29,452 nucleotides of DNA from an uncultured Bacteroidaceae bacterium (GTDB lineage Bacteria > Bacteroidota > Bacteroidia > Bacteroidales > Bacteroidaceae). The stretch is taken from NCBI GenBank assembly GCA_934271655.1, contig CAKQRW010000041.1, positions 1-29,452 on the forward strand. The letters run 5' to 3'. Below are positions 18,315 to 26,148 of this stretch, piece by piece; positions within the stretch are counted from its first letter, which is position 1; every line of letters begins with the position of its first letter. Made by a program: the position numbers and the translations under genes. The notes below the pieces were generated by a model. It saw only the letters and a list, made by a program, of their open reading frames with translations, ran no database searches and was not told the DNA's origin.

Positions 18315-19118
18315 ATGAAAATACTAATCATAGAGGACGAGGAACGCAGTTTCAAGCGACTGAAACGACTCCTCCTACAATTAGACGAAACATTTGAGAT
18401 AGAAGGTCCTGTAACGAGCGTGGGCGAGACCACAGAAATATTGCGTGAGGCAAATGAGCTATCAGACGCCTCGAACGACAAACACAATAAGTTAGACCTT
18501 ATCTTTGCCGACATCCGTCTGGAAGACGGCGATGTGTTCGATGCTTTCGTGCAAACCATGCCCACCGTGCCTGTCATTTTTACCACTGCCTACAATGAGT
18601 ATGCCCTCGAAGCATTCCGAAGCAACGGCATCGCTTATATCTTGAAGCCGATAGTGATGCAAGAGTTGGAAGAAGCCGTGGAGAAAGCAAAGCATCTCAT
18701 CAAGGGACAGCAGGCAGAAATGACTGTAGACTATGTTTCCTTGCTGAGGTCGCTCGGTTTGCAGCCTCAACAACAAAACTACCGTGAGCATTTCCTGGTG
18801 CAGAACAACGATGGCTATACCGTGCTCAACGTGCAGGACATCAATCATGTTTCGACCGAGAATGGCATCACTCGTGCCTTCCTGCACAATGGCAAGTCGA
18901 TGGTTCTCAACTACTCGCTCAACGATGTAGAAGCTCAGCTCAACCCATCGAAGTTCTTCCGTGCCAATCGTCAGTATATCATTGGCATAGACAGCATCCA
19001 GCGCATCAATTTTCTCTACTCTTCCAAGCTCTCCGTTTGTTTGAAGGCTTACCCTAATGTAGAGATCATCGTAAGCAAGGAGAAGTCCGGGCTGCTCAAA
19101 GAGTGGATAGACAGGTGA
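18315..19118 (+). CDS. LytTR-family response regulator
   Basis: This 267-aa protein has a receiver domain with acidic pocket IIEDEE (5-10), phosphoacceptor Asp66 in LIFADIRLEDGD and the Thr/Lys positions in FTTAYNEYALEAF and YILKPI. A C-terminal LytTR DNA-binding domain follows (about 155-265), with the family pattern FLVQNNDGYTVLNVQDINHVSTENGITRAFLHNGKS and FFRANRQYIIGIDSIQRI. It pairs with the kinase just upstream and probably regulates the divergent efflux operon, its own operon, or both. Confidence 0.94.
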   Translation: MKILIIEDEERSFKRLKRLLLQLDETFEIEGPVTSVGETTEILREANELSDASNDKHNKLDLIFADIRLEDGDVFDAFVQTMPTVPVIFTTAYNEYALEAFRSNGIAYILKPIVMQELEEAVEKAKHLIKGQQAEMTVDYVSLLRSLGLQPQQQNYREHFLVQNNDGYTVLNVQDINHVSTENGITRAFLHNGKSMVLNYSLNDVEAQLNPSKFFRANRQYIIGIDSIQRINFLYSSKLSVCLKAYPNVEIIVSKEKSGLLKEWIDR

Positions 19119-19323
19119 CAAAGATATGCATATAAGCCACACACCTTTGCAGATGATTCCTTTTATGGTATCATTCAACCTCCTGGCAAGTTACAATCTC
19201 TGCACCTCTGTAAATTACAACAAGTTTATACAGCAGGGTGGTCTTTCATACAGCAGGGTAGTCTTCACGGCTTTCCTCACGATGTCGCCATGGAATGCCA
19301 ACTGGCTCTCCAACTCGTTCTAA

Positions 19324-19561
19324 ATGCCTTGGGTGAGAAGGTGCAGATGCGCTTGTGTAGCGGAGCCGACGAAGGTCGCTGAGGACATTTACGACAAGCT
19401 AAAGTACAGGAAGGTGCCTTTTAGGAAAATCCGACTTTGCAGTGTACAGTGATGCAAATCATAAATTGATACAGCTAGAAAAACGAGTTGGCTATGTAAA
19501 ACTTGGGTTAAATGACTACTTGTATAATCCAAAACAAATACGTAACTTTGCAGTCGGCTAA
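19324..19561 (+). pseudogene. Possible relic of an unidentified gene
   Basis: One frame reads EPTKVAEDIYDKLKYRKVPFRK (about 19363-19428). After a one-base shift the next frame continues as DFAVYSDANHKLIQLEKRVGYVKLGLNDYLYNPKQI to a stop at 19561. The combined reading has protein-like composition, but I cannot name a family. It may be the frameshifted 3' end of an old gene, later used as promoter DNA for the thioesterase. Confidence 0.3.
19520..19550 (+). promoter_or_regulatory. Promoter of the thioesterase gene
   Basis: TTG (19520-19522), a 20-nt spacer and TAACTTTG (19543-19550) fit the Bacteroidetes consensus exactly. Transcription should start near 19557, about 30 nt before the ATG. Confidence 0.75.
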
Positions 19562-19588
19562 AGACTGCCAACAACAAAACATCAAAAT

Positions 19589-20071
19589 ATGGACATAAAG
19601 AAAATCATCAACCCATGGGTAGGAAAGGAGGGCTACAACTGCTTCGCCTGCTCACCAAACAACCCCTTCGGACTGCACCTATGCTTCTACGAGGAAGGGG
19701 ACGACATCGTGACACACTGGACACCATCGCCCAATTACCAAGGATGGTTCAACACGCTGCACGGAGGCATACAGGCCCTGCTGCTCGATGAGACATGCGG
19801 ATGGGTCATCACACGCAAGTTGCAGACCGCAGGAGTGACATCTAAGATGGAGACACGCTACAAGCACCCAGTCACAACATCCGACACCGAACTGACCGTC
19901 AGAGCACACATACGGGAGCAGCGGCGAAACATCGTCATCGTTGACGCCACACTCACAGACTCTTCTGGCACTGTGTGCACCGAAGCCACCTGCACCTATT
20001 TCGCCTTTTCACACGAGAAAGCTGTAAAAGAGATGCATTTCATGCCTTGTAAAACCGAAGGGGAGGAGTAG
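19589..20071 (+). CDS. Hotdog-fold thioesterase, PaaI/4HBT type
   Basis: This 160-aa cytoplasmic protein carries the motif GWFNTLHGGIQALLLDETCGW (52-72), the PaaI-type active-site helix with HGG (58-60) and acidic Asp67/Glu68. It should hydrolyse acyl-CoA or a related thioester; the acyl group is unknown. Four Cys in the first 32 residues (18, 21, 32 and one later in the helix at 70) are noticeable but do not form an obvious metal site. It is probably monocistronic: it has its own strong promoter, and a small GGGGAG/CTCCCC hairpin overlaps its stop codon (20060-20077). Confidence 0.85.
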   Translation: MDIKKIINPWVGKEGYNCFACSPNNPFGLHLCFYEEGDDIVTHWTPSPNYQGWFNTLHGGIQALLLDETCGWVITRKLQTAGVTSKMETRYKHPVTTSDTELTVRAHIREQRRNIVIVDATLTDSSGTVCTEATCTYFAFSHEKAVKEMHFMPCKTEGEE

Positions 20072-20110
20072 CTCCCCACCACTGCCGACCAGATTTATCC
20101 TTGACTCTAC

Positions 20111-20132
20111 AATAATTTTGACCACCTACTTT
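20111..20132 (-). repeat. Single copy of the dispersed AAGTAGGTG repeat; possible promoter for the esterase
   Basis: The minus strand reads AAAGTAGGTGGTCAAAATTATT, matching the core of the dispersed repeat. On the plus strand the same bases include TAATTTTG (20113-20120), a -7 box about 62 nt before the esterase ATG. No TTG is found at the right distance, so promoter use is uncertain. Confidence 0.5.
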
Positions 20133-20182
20133 GCCTGCATTAAAGAAACAATCAAACGACTTACAAATTCCTGAAAAGAAAA

Positions 20183-21181
20183 ATGAAAAGAATTATGCTT
20201 CTCACAGCTTTCCTGCTTACAGGAGCTGTAGCCGTCCATGCACAAACGAACATGGACGAAGATTCCAGTTTCGAAGCCGCCATCGCGGACATACACCCGA
20301 TTCCTGACTGCATACGCCACCCAGCAACACGCCAAGGACGCATAGAGGAAATGCGCTACAGCGTGAAGAGAAACGGCCAAACCATTACCAAACGAGCGCA
20401 AGTTTATGTGCCTGCAGGATATGACGACCAAAACAAGAAGACGCGCTACAATGTGGTCTACCTGATGCACGGAGGCGGCGACAACACCACATCGTTCCTG
20501 ACGCCGCCACACGGATGGCTGCCGCTGGCGCAGGTGGCAGACCATCTGATAGAACAGAACAAAATGAAGCCTGTGCTGATAGTATGCCCAACATTCTACG
20601 ACGACGACCAAGACATAGGGGCCAACGGCATGGACAACGCCATAAAGCAGACACGAGAGTTCCACAAGGAACTGCAAGATTTCCTCATACCGGCAGTAGC
20701 TGCCAGATACCGCACTTTCCTGAAGGGACGCACCGACAGCACAGCTATAGCCAAGACACGTTCACACCGGGCCTTCGGAGGATTCTCTATGGGAGCGCTC
20801 TGCACATGGTTCCAGCTGGCATACGGCATATCGGCCGTGCGCAACTACCTGCCACTCAGCGGAGACATATGGACATACGACAAGGCTGGCAAAAAACAGG
20901 ACGCAGCTGCTTCAGCAAAATGGATGGCAGACATGGTCAATGCCAGCGGTTATGCCAATGACTTTCAGGTGTACGGATACTCAGGCACCAAGGACATAGC
21001 CGGCACACCAGAAAAGAATGCCATCAACGCCTTGAGCAAGCACTCTCCAACATTTCGCTATTACGGCGACAACTCTAATATACGATTCTCCATGAAGGAA
21101 GGCGGAGAGCACTACTATGGCGACATCAACCAGTATCTCTACTATGCGCTTCCACTACTATGGCCTGTAAACCAAAAATGA
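20183..21181 (+). CDS. Secreted CE1-like esterase (alpha/beta hydrolase, esterase D/feruloyl esterase type)
   Basis: This 332-aa protein has a signal peptide ending near VHAQ (residue 21). The alpha/beta-hydrolase core shows the oxyanion loop HGGGD (96-100), nucleophile elbow GGFSMGA with Ser202, a likely acid around Asp271 and His310 in KEGGEHYYGDINQYLYYALPLLW. This is the pattern of family CE1 esterases that remove feruloyl or acetyl groups from xylan-type polymers, and it often occurs in Prevotella. Substrate is not fixed by sequence. It acts in the periplasm or outside the cell. A perfect terminator follows. Confidence 0.88.
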   Translation: MKRIMLLTAFLLTGAVAVHAQTNMDEDSSFEAAIADIHPIPDCIRHPATRQGRIEEMRYSVKRNGQTITKRAQVYVPAGYDDQNKKTRYNVVYLMHGGGDNTTSFLTPPHGWLPLAQVADHLIEQNKMKPVLIVCPTFYDDDQDIGANGMDNAIKQTREFHKELQDFLIPAVAARYRTFLKGRTDSTAIAKTRSHRAFGGFSMGALCTWFQLAYGISAVRNYLPLSGDIWTYDKAGKKQDAAASAKWMADMVNASGYANDFQVYGYSGTKDIAGTPEKNAINALSKHSPTFRYYGDNSNIRFSMKEGGEHYYGDINQYLYYALPLLWPVNQK

Positions 21182-21215
21182 AAGGCATGCGGAATGTCTG
21201 TGACACACAATAGAA

Positions 21216-21253
21216 GATGGGGCAAGACTGCAATTATGCAGTCTTGCCCCATC
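21216..21253 (+). terminator. Strong intrinsic terminator after the esterase
   Basis: A 17-bp perfect stem, GATGGGGCAAGACTGCA with TGCAGTCTTGCCCCATC, encloses a 4-nt loop (21233-21236) and is followed by CTTTTC. It lies 35 nt past the stop codon. Confidence 0.85.
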
Positions 21254-21630
21254 CTTTTCATACAAAAAGAGTGATATAAGCCACTTTATATTTTCTTAAT
21301 TATACAGGTATAATATGTTAAATAATCACCCAAATGATAATTTATATAATTTTTGTTAATGACAAATTACTAATAAATTATTTTAACGCACCTCTGCTGG
21401 CACAATGACAAAACTGACACCATCCGACCCACATCGACGTGAAAGGAGACAAACAGCAAAGCCCTGCAAGAAGAGCAGCATCTCTCTTGCAGGGCTTGCC
21501 TTTATCTTGCGGAAGCAATCTTTATATATACATGCGCCGTCCCCAAAGCATCATGGGTCTACGCTTCACACACCGCTCACATACATCCTTGCCTCAACAT
21601 CACACCTCATCCAGAATCACACCCATGAGG
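21254..21630. other. Noncoding stretch with a terminator-like hairpin
   Basis: No convincing gene. An AT-rich part (21290-21390) precedes an inverted repeat with arms AAGCCCTGCAAG (21459-21470) and CTTGCAGGGCTT (21486-21497), which may end the minus-strand XRE transcript or act in both directions. Open frames here lack protein-like composition. Confidence 0.6.
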
Positions 21631-22212
21631 TCATTGCGGTCCGAACGTCTCAAAGGTGCCATCATCGAAAAATATCCTCACCTCCACCACGCGCCTCTGC
21701 TGTGGCTTGGCTTGCTGTCTCAGCGTCTCCGCCACAATGTCCTGCACACTGAACGCTGCCGTCTCGGCCTTTCGTCCTTCAGCTGCCGAACGCACCTGCG
21801 GACCACCTGACACGCCAGACACAATGGCTACAGCTGCGGCCGACGCCAAGGATCCTGTTCCAGCCGAACCTTGTCCGGCTCCAGCATCAACCAGAAAAGA
21901 ATCTGCTCGCTGCTGGTCTACACTGCCATCGGAAGCCTTTCCATCTCCACCGCTTCCTGCCACCACAGCACCATGCGTGTCTGGGGACTGTACGGAAGGA
22001 CGATACATGTCACCCTCATCATAGAAAAGCCACGACGGATTGATATCAGGAAATGCCTGCGAAACATTGCGCAGAATGTTGAGCGAAGGCTCAGTCCTTC
22101 CGCTCCTGATGTGCGAAAGAGTTCCAGGTGCAATGCACACCTCGTTGCAGAATTGGGTATTGTTCAAACCCTTTTCCTGCATGATAAGTTCTATTTTCTC
22201 CTTGTCTGTCAT
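21631..22212 (-). CDS. XRE-type helix-turn-helix regulator with long linker
   Basis: This 193-aa protein has an N-terminal HTH_3 domain (about 5-65: NNTQFCNEVCIAPGTLSHIRSGRTEPSLNILRNVSQAF). A Gly/Ala/Ser-rich linker (about 75-150) follows. The conserved C-terminal tail RRVVEVRIFFDDGTFETF is common in Bacteroidetes members with this HTH. It is likely a transcriptional repressor or developmental regulator. No partner gene is adjacent. It has its own promoter, and the DNA upstream is filled with TTTACA-type words that could be its operators (inference). Confidence 0.85.
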   Translation of the reverse strand: MTDKEKIELIMQEKGLNNTQFCNEVCIAPGTLSHIRSGRTEPSLNILRNVSQAFPDINPSWLFYDEGDMYRPSVQSPDTHGAVVAGSGGDGKASDGSVDQQRADSFLVDAGAGQGSAGTGSLASAAAVAIVSGVSGGPQVRSAAEGRKAETAAFSVQDIVAETLRQQAKPQQRRVVEVRIFFDDGTFETFGPQ

Positions 22213-22225
22213 ATTCTCTATTTTT

Positions 22226-22739
22226 TTTACAAAGGTAATAACTTTTTTTCAATCCGCAAAACATCTGATACATTTTTATAAATGTAAAAATAATTATTTC
22301 TTTCTCTAAATTTTATTTCTGTATATTCATTTATTTACATTTTACATTTCTAAACCATATATTCTTTTATATATGCAGAAATCAGACATATAGTATCACT
22401 TACTAAATCAGAGTTATTATATTGGTCATCTATTTATTATAAATACAGATTGTTATATTATCCCCGTAGTATTATGCCTACATCTCCAATTTAAGAATGT
22501 AATTTCATTTAATAATATAACTTTCATTTATGTCAGATATTGTATTTTAAACATATTCAGACACTTAAAATTTGGTATCATTCATGCATATTTTTGATTT
22601 TACATCTTGATATATTTACAGGTGTAAAGCGTCTTTCATTTATTTATCTTTACAAAATCACACCAGGCACATAAAATATTTTATTTACTTTTGTAAAGTA
22701 CGCATCCAGTTTTAATCATTTACAAAAATACATTTTACA
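22226..22739. repeat. Cluster of TTTACA/TGTAAA words in AT-rich DNA
   Basis: Twelve copies occur within 514 bp: TTTACA at 22226, 22334, 22341, 22599, 22615, 22649, 22719 and 22734, TGTAAA at 22283, 22623 and 22692, with one pair (22615-22628) forming TTTACAGGTGTAAA. By rough estimate about one copy would be expected by chance at this base composition. This could be an operator array or simply biased AT-rich DNA. Confidence 0.5.
22230..22260 (-). promoter_or_regulatory. Promoter of the XRE regulator
   Basis: On the minus strand TTTG (22260-22257), a 19-nt spacer and TACCTTTG (22237-22230) match the Bacteroidetes consensus. A TTTACA word overlaps the box. Confidence 0.7.
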
Positions 22740-23373
22740 CTCATAAACGCTAATAAACATTAAAGTAAATTCCGGGGAGTGTGGTTTTAAGCAAGAATAC
22801 AACACTTTCTTCGAGAGCACGACAGATGGGCGTAAAGGAGAATTGGAGTGATTTTAAGCCACCTCTACAGGTACCGTTTCTGCAGTTAACAGGCTGATTT
22901 TTCACACGAAAATACCTATGATTTTTGTTTGGATTTTTTCGTCAAATAGAGTTAAACCGAGCTTCAACAAGAGGTTTGAGCACCACTTTTCAGGCCACAC
23001 GAAATCAAAAATAGCCCCTGCCCCACCCCTTTCAGAACTCGAAAATAACGCTTAAATATTTTTTTAGAGCTATTTTTCATGACAAAAAAATACAAGAGAC
23101 AAGAAAGCTACATTATATATATTAGACAACATAGCAGCGCAACGACAGCCAGGCTGCACACACCCTACATCGCCAGCCACACTAAACTGCAGACAATATC
23201 CACCCGCCAGAAACACTCCGACATGCACTACCCCCTACCCTACAGAAAAAGTCAGGATAAGCATATTACAGAATCCTCGCACTGTCCACCAACCCTGCAT
23301 TCACTTACATCGAGAGAGAGGAAACGACCGCTACGGTTTTTCAGCCACAGGGAAAGGAAACATCACAAACCAC
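22740..23373. other. Noncoding stretch
   Basis: No gene with convincing composition was found on either strand. A plus-strand open frame at 23079-23477 is rich in His, Arg, Ser and Thr and lacks domain-like structure. A spaced inverted repeat AAAAATAGC (about 23008) / GCTATTTTT (about 23070) is present. Confidence 0.5.
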
Positions 23374-23427
23374 AAAAAAAGCCTGAAAAGAACAGAAGCC
23401 GACTCACGACTTCCGCCCTTTTCAGGC
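23374..23427 (-). terminator. Terminator of holA
   Basis: On the minus strand GCCTGAAAAG and CTTTTCAGGC (arms 23427-23418 and 23390-23381) form a 10-bp stem followed by TTTTTTTG. It lies about 37 nt past the holA stop. Confidence 0.85.
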
Positions 23428-23463
23428 ATATCCTTTCTTTTCCCTTTCTGCACAGAGGAGGTC

Positions 23464-24486
23464 TCAATGCAATATGAAATAGAGCAGTTCACGCATCACG
23501 TCATCGTCAGAATCACTGCCCTTACCTATACCCTTCAACCTTGCATCCGTCTCACGAAGTTTGCCGATGATGCGCATGGTTTTCATGGCAGAATAATTTT
23601 TCATGCCAATGAGATACTCACGCAACTGCCAGCGCTGGCGCAACTCAAGATGAGCCATAAGGCCAGCTTCTGAGCGGTCGGGAGAATAATAAGCCTGCAT
23701 AATGGCCGCAAAGAAATTGAACAGCATTGCCACTAGCACTACAGGCTGGCAAGACTTGTCTGTCGGATCAAGATGGAGAAGAATCTTGTTGGCCTGCAGC
23801 ACATTCTTTTCAGCAATAGCCGTACGCAATGCCCAAGCATTAAACTCTTTTGACATACCTATAACACTGCAAACCAAGTCCTTACTCACACTCGCTGTTC
23901 CCCGAGGCAAGGAGATGGCAAGCTTGTCAAGCTCTCCTGCCATGCGGCTAAGATCCGCACCGACACTCTCGGCCAGAAGCAGGCACGCATCATCGTCAAT
24001 AGAAATCTGCTTGCGCTTCAGATAGCTCTTTATGAAGCTCGGCAACATGCCCTCACGCAGTTTTTTACTTTCAAACACCGTTCCCGACTTCTCTATGGAA
24101 GTAACAATCTTTTTTCTTCTATCTATAGTTCCATTTTTGTAGCATATCACTAATATTGTCAACTCTTGCGGTTTGGAAGTATAAGAACTCAGCTCTTCTA
24201 TTTTTAATAGATTCTGAGCCTCTTTAACAACCACAAGTTGCCTATCTGCCATCACAGGATATCGCCTTGCAGCCATCACTATATCAGCAACAGATGTGTC
24301 GCGAGTGCAATATATCACAGTCTGGTTGAAATCACGCTCTTCGTCCTTCAGGGCATTAGCCGTAATAAAGTCTGAGAGACGGTCTATGTAATATGACTCC
24401 TCCCCCATAAGCAGATACACAGGAGAGAATTGTTGTTGGCGCACAGCATCAATAATGCGCTTTAGTTGATTGTCGACTGTTTCCAT
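23464..24486 (-). CDS. holA: DNA polymerase III subunit delta
   Basis: This 340-aa protein, started at the ATG at 24486, has the HolA layout: PVYLLMGEESYYIDRLSDFI (Walker-A-like position without a working P-loop), VVVKEAQNLLKIEELSSY, an internal REGMLPSFIKSYLKRKQISIDDDACLLLAESVGADLSRMAGELDKL segment and a helical C-terminal collar domain. Delta opens the beta sliding clamp within the clamp-loader complex. The frame extends 20 codons further upstream (to 24546), but those residues (MNKLPCHERK...KKKRR) do not belong to the family. It is transcribed divergently from the HSDR_N gene, an arrangement I recall as common in Bacteroidales. Confidence 0.93.
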   Translation of the reverse strand: METVDNQLKRIIDAVRQQQFSPVYLLMGEESYYIDRLSDFITANALKDEERDFNQTVIYCTRDTSVADIVMAARRYPVMADRQLVVVKEAQNLLKIEELSSYTSKPQELTILVICYKNGTIDRRKKIVTSIEKSGTVFESKKLREGMLPSFIKSYLKRKQISIDDDACLLLAESVGADLSRMAGELDKLAISLPRGTASVSKDLVCSVIGMSKEFNAWALRTAIAEKNVLQANKILLHLDPTDKSCQPVVLVAMLFNFFAAIMQAYYSPDRSEAGLMAHLELRQRWQLREYLIGMKNYSAMKTMRIIGKLRETDARLKGIGKGSDSDDDVMRELLYFILH

Positions 24487-24680
24487 TCGTCTTTTCTTTT
24501 TTGTTCTTGAATCTGACTTTCTTTCATGACAGGGAAGCTTATTCACCTCAGCATATCATTTTTATGCTTCAGCGTCTAACCATTTATTGCCCTACGCTCA
24601 AAAAATCCTGCAGAAGCCTCCACAGACGCGTTTTTTAGCTGGTTTAAGCAAGCGTTCAAACCCGAGGCAGCTACAGCATG

Positions 24681-24711
24681 CAAAGTTACCGCTAAAAGGA
24701 ATGAAAAACAA
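24681..24711 (-). promoter_or_regulatory. Promoter of holA
   Basis: On the minus strand TTG (24711-24709), a 20-nt spacer and TAACTTTG (24688-24681) match the consensus. The 5' leader would be about 190 nt. Confidence 0.7.
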
Positions 24712-24727
24712 ATAAAACAACGAAATC

Positions 24728-24758
24728 TTGCAGCAGCGCATTTTATTTTGTACCTTTG
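24728..24758 (+). promoter_or_regulatory. Promoter of the HSDR_N-type gene
   Basis: TTG (24728-24730), a 20-nt spacer and TACCTTTG (24751-24758) match the consensus exactly. The start would be near 24765, about 20 nt before the ATG. Confidence 0.75.
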
Positions 24759-24783
24759 CTAAAACAACGAACAGAAGACAGAT

Positions 24784-25257
24784 ATGGCCCCACAACAAAA
24801 GAATGAGAACCAGCTCAACCTGCCTGCATTTGAAGCCAAGGTAAGGAAAGAAAATGGAAAGATACAGATTCTCGATGTGCTGCGGCACAAATTCGTTAAG
24901 CTAACGCCTGAGGAATGGGTACGCCAATGCTTCGTGCACCACATGATAAGCAATCTCGGCTATCCTGCTTCCATGATGGCAAACGAGGTGGCTCTTGAGA
25001 TGAACGGCACAAGGAAGAGATGTGACTCGGTGGTGTATGAGCGCGGCACGTTGCGTCCGCTAATGATAGTGGAATACAAGGCTCCGGAAGTGAGGATCAC
25101 GCAAAAAGTTTTTGACCAGATTTGCCGGTACAACATGACTATGGAAGTGGAAAATCTTGTGGTAAGCAACGGACTGAAGCATTATTGCTGCAAGATAAAT
25201 CTCAAAGATGGCAGTTATGCGTTTCTAAACAGGGTACCAAGATATGAGGAACTATGA
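24784..25257 (+). CDS. Type I restriction HsdR N-terminal-like nuclease-fold protein (HSDR_N_2)
   Basis: This 157-aa stand-alone protein matches the HSDR_N_2 domain: LTPEEWVRQCFVHHMISNLGYP, then RCDSVVYERGTLRPLMIVEYKAPE. Asp81 and E97-Y-K99 give the PD-(D/E)XK nuclease signature; the helix VFDQICRYNM follows. No helicase, methylase or specificity subunit is nearby, so it is not part of a restriction system here. It is a widespread conserved Bacteroidetes protein of unknown role. Confidence 0.88.
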   Translation: MAPQQKNENQLNLPAFEAKVRKENGKIQILDVLRHKFVKLTPEEWVRQCFVHHMISNLGYPASMMANEVALEMNGTRKRCDSVVYERGTLRPLMIVEYKAPEVRITQKVFDQICRYNMTMEVENLVVSNGLKHYCCKINLKDGSYAFLNRVPRYEEL

Positions 25258-25258
25258 C

Positions 25259-25396
25259 AACATTGAGAGAGACTGACAGCTAACATTGAGAGAGACTGAC
25301 AGCCAACATTGAGAGAGACTGACAGCTAAAATCGAAATAAACTGACAGCTAACATTGAGATAGACCGACGACTAAAATTGGCATAGACTGGCAACT
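25259..25396 (+). repeat. Six-copy 23-bp tandem repeat
   Basis: Units at 25259, 25282, 25305, 25328, 25351 and 25374. The first three are nearly identical (AACATTGAGAGAGACTGACA plus three bases); the last three are diverged. The array starts 2 nt after the stop of the HSDR_N gene. 23 bp is not a multiple of three, so it is noncoding. Confidence 0.9.
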
Positions 25397-25433
25397 AAAA
25401 AAAGAAGAAGCTGTGACAGCGCTAATCATGCAC

Positions 25434-25544
25434 AAAGTGCCAAAGTGCCAAAGTGCCAAAGTGCCAAAACATAGTAAATAGTAATAAAATAAGCGTTTTT
25501 GACTAATTTGACAAGGATTTGGCACTTTGGCACTTTGGCACTTT
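25434..25544. repeat. AAAGTGCC octamer arrays forming a long inverted repeat
   Basis: Four direct copies of AAAGTGCC (25434-25465) face three copies of GGCACTTT (25521-25544). The arms can pair over 27 bp in more than one register around an AT-rich loop of about 50 nt. A GC-rich hairpin, GCCGCTC-GTA-GAGCGGC (25556-25572), follows directly. Confidence 0.9.
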
Positions 25545-25755
25545 CGTGCGGCAAGGCCGCTCGTAGAGCGGCTGTGCATGGCAACAAAGCTTCAGGGTAC
25601 TCGGATGAGTTATAGCGGCCTGTAAAGTCTAAAAATCGGGTAAGACAAAATTCTTCATATACTGACGATTGATGACTTGGCACACATGACAATCTTGCCC
25701 AACATAATCTTGCCCAGCTTTTAGACCTTGCTATTCACTATGCTTTGCGCATCCG

Positions 25756-25958
25756 TTAAGTAGGCGCTCACAAGTAGGTGTTCAAAATTATTTTATAGTA
25801 TCAAGGTAGGTCGCCCCCATATTTGTCGCATTCTCTCTCGGTCATATTTTCCTTCTGTTTATCAGTCACTATGCCCGCATAGCTCCTTCAAGCAGAAGAA
25901 AAATTTGCCTCAAGATAGAGCACGCCAAATATAAAAATAATTATGAGCACCTACTTAA
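25756..25958. mobile_element. MITE-like element (about 203 bp)
   Basis: Terminal inverted repeats TTAAGTAGGCGCTCA (25756-25770) and TGAGCACCTACTTAA (25944-25958) match at 14 of 15 positions. Next to the left end lies a second copy, AAGTAGGTGTTCAAAATTATTT. The right end is preceded by AAAAATAATTA. No open frame lies inside. It fits a nonautonomous element, with the transposase source unknown. Confidence 0.55.
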
Positions 25959-25967
25959 CTATTTCCA

Positions 25968-26145
25968 CCTGTACGGTTGAAAAACATAGTAGGCGCGGTG
26001 TCTCACCGCACAATTATGAATGGTGTTTAGCATTTTACAACTATAAATAGTCAGAATGTTCTTGCTGCTGTGCGGTGAGACACCGCACCTACTACATTGA
26101 ACATCATTTATTGATGATCAGAAATAACATTTCCAACCGTACAGG
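25968..26145. repeat. Nested palindromic element
   Basis: Outer arms CCTGTACGGTTG (25968-25979) and CAACCGTACAGG (26134-26145) pair perfectly. Inner arms 25989-26011 and 26070-26092 are 23-bp inverted repeats with one mismatch; each arm is itself a palindrome around GCGGTGTCTCACCGC. A small CATCA/TGATG hairpin lies near 26102. The structure is noncoding. Confidence 0.85.
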
Positions 26146-26148
26146 TCG

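Larger units (their letters stand above)
19119..19588. other. Intergenic stretch with a short tandem repeat
   Basis: No intact gene is present. Two adjacent 20-bp units beginning TACAGCAGGGT lie at 19229-19248 and 19249-19268 (16 of 20 positions identical). The second half holds a possible gene relic and the thioesterase promoter, listed separately. Confidence 0.6.

Noticed and set aside
21405..21810. Overlapping plus-strand open frames beside the XRE gene
   Set aside because: They run antisense into a clear HTH gene and across a hairpin; no protein-like features.
23079..23477. A 132-codon plus-strand open frame before holA
   Set aside because: Composition is dominated by His, Ser, Thr, Arg and Pro with no domain pattern, and it overlaps the holA terminator and 3' end.
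24487..24546. A 20-residue N-terminal extension of holA
   Set aside because: MNKLPCHERKSDSRTKKKRR is basic and unlike the family; METVDNQLKR at 24486 fits the normal delta-subunit start.
24784..25257. A type I restriction-modification system
   Set aside because: Only an isolated HSDR_N-like domain of 157 aa is present, without helicase, methylase or specificity subunits.
25434..25544. CRISPR array at the octamer repeats
   Set aside because: The units are 8 bp with no spacers and the second set is inverted; there are no cas genes in the window.
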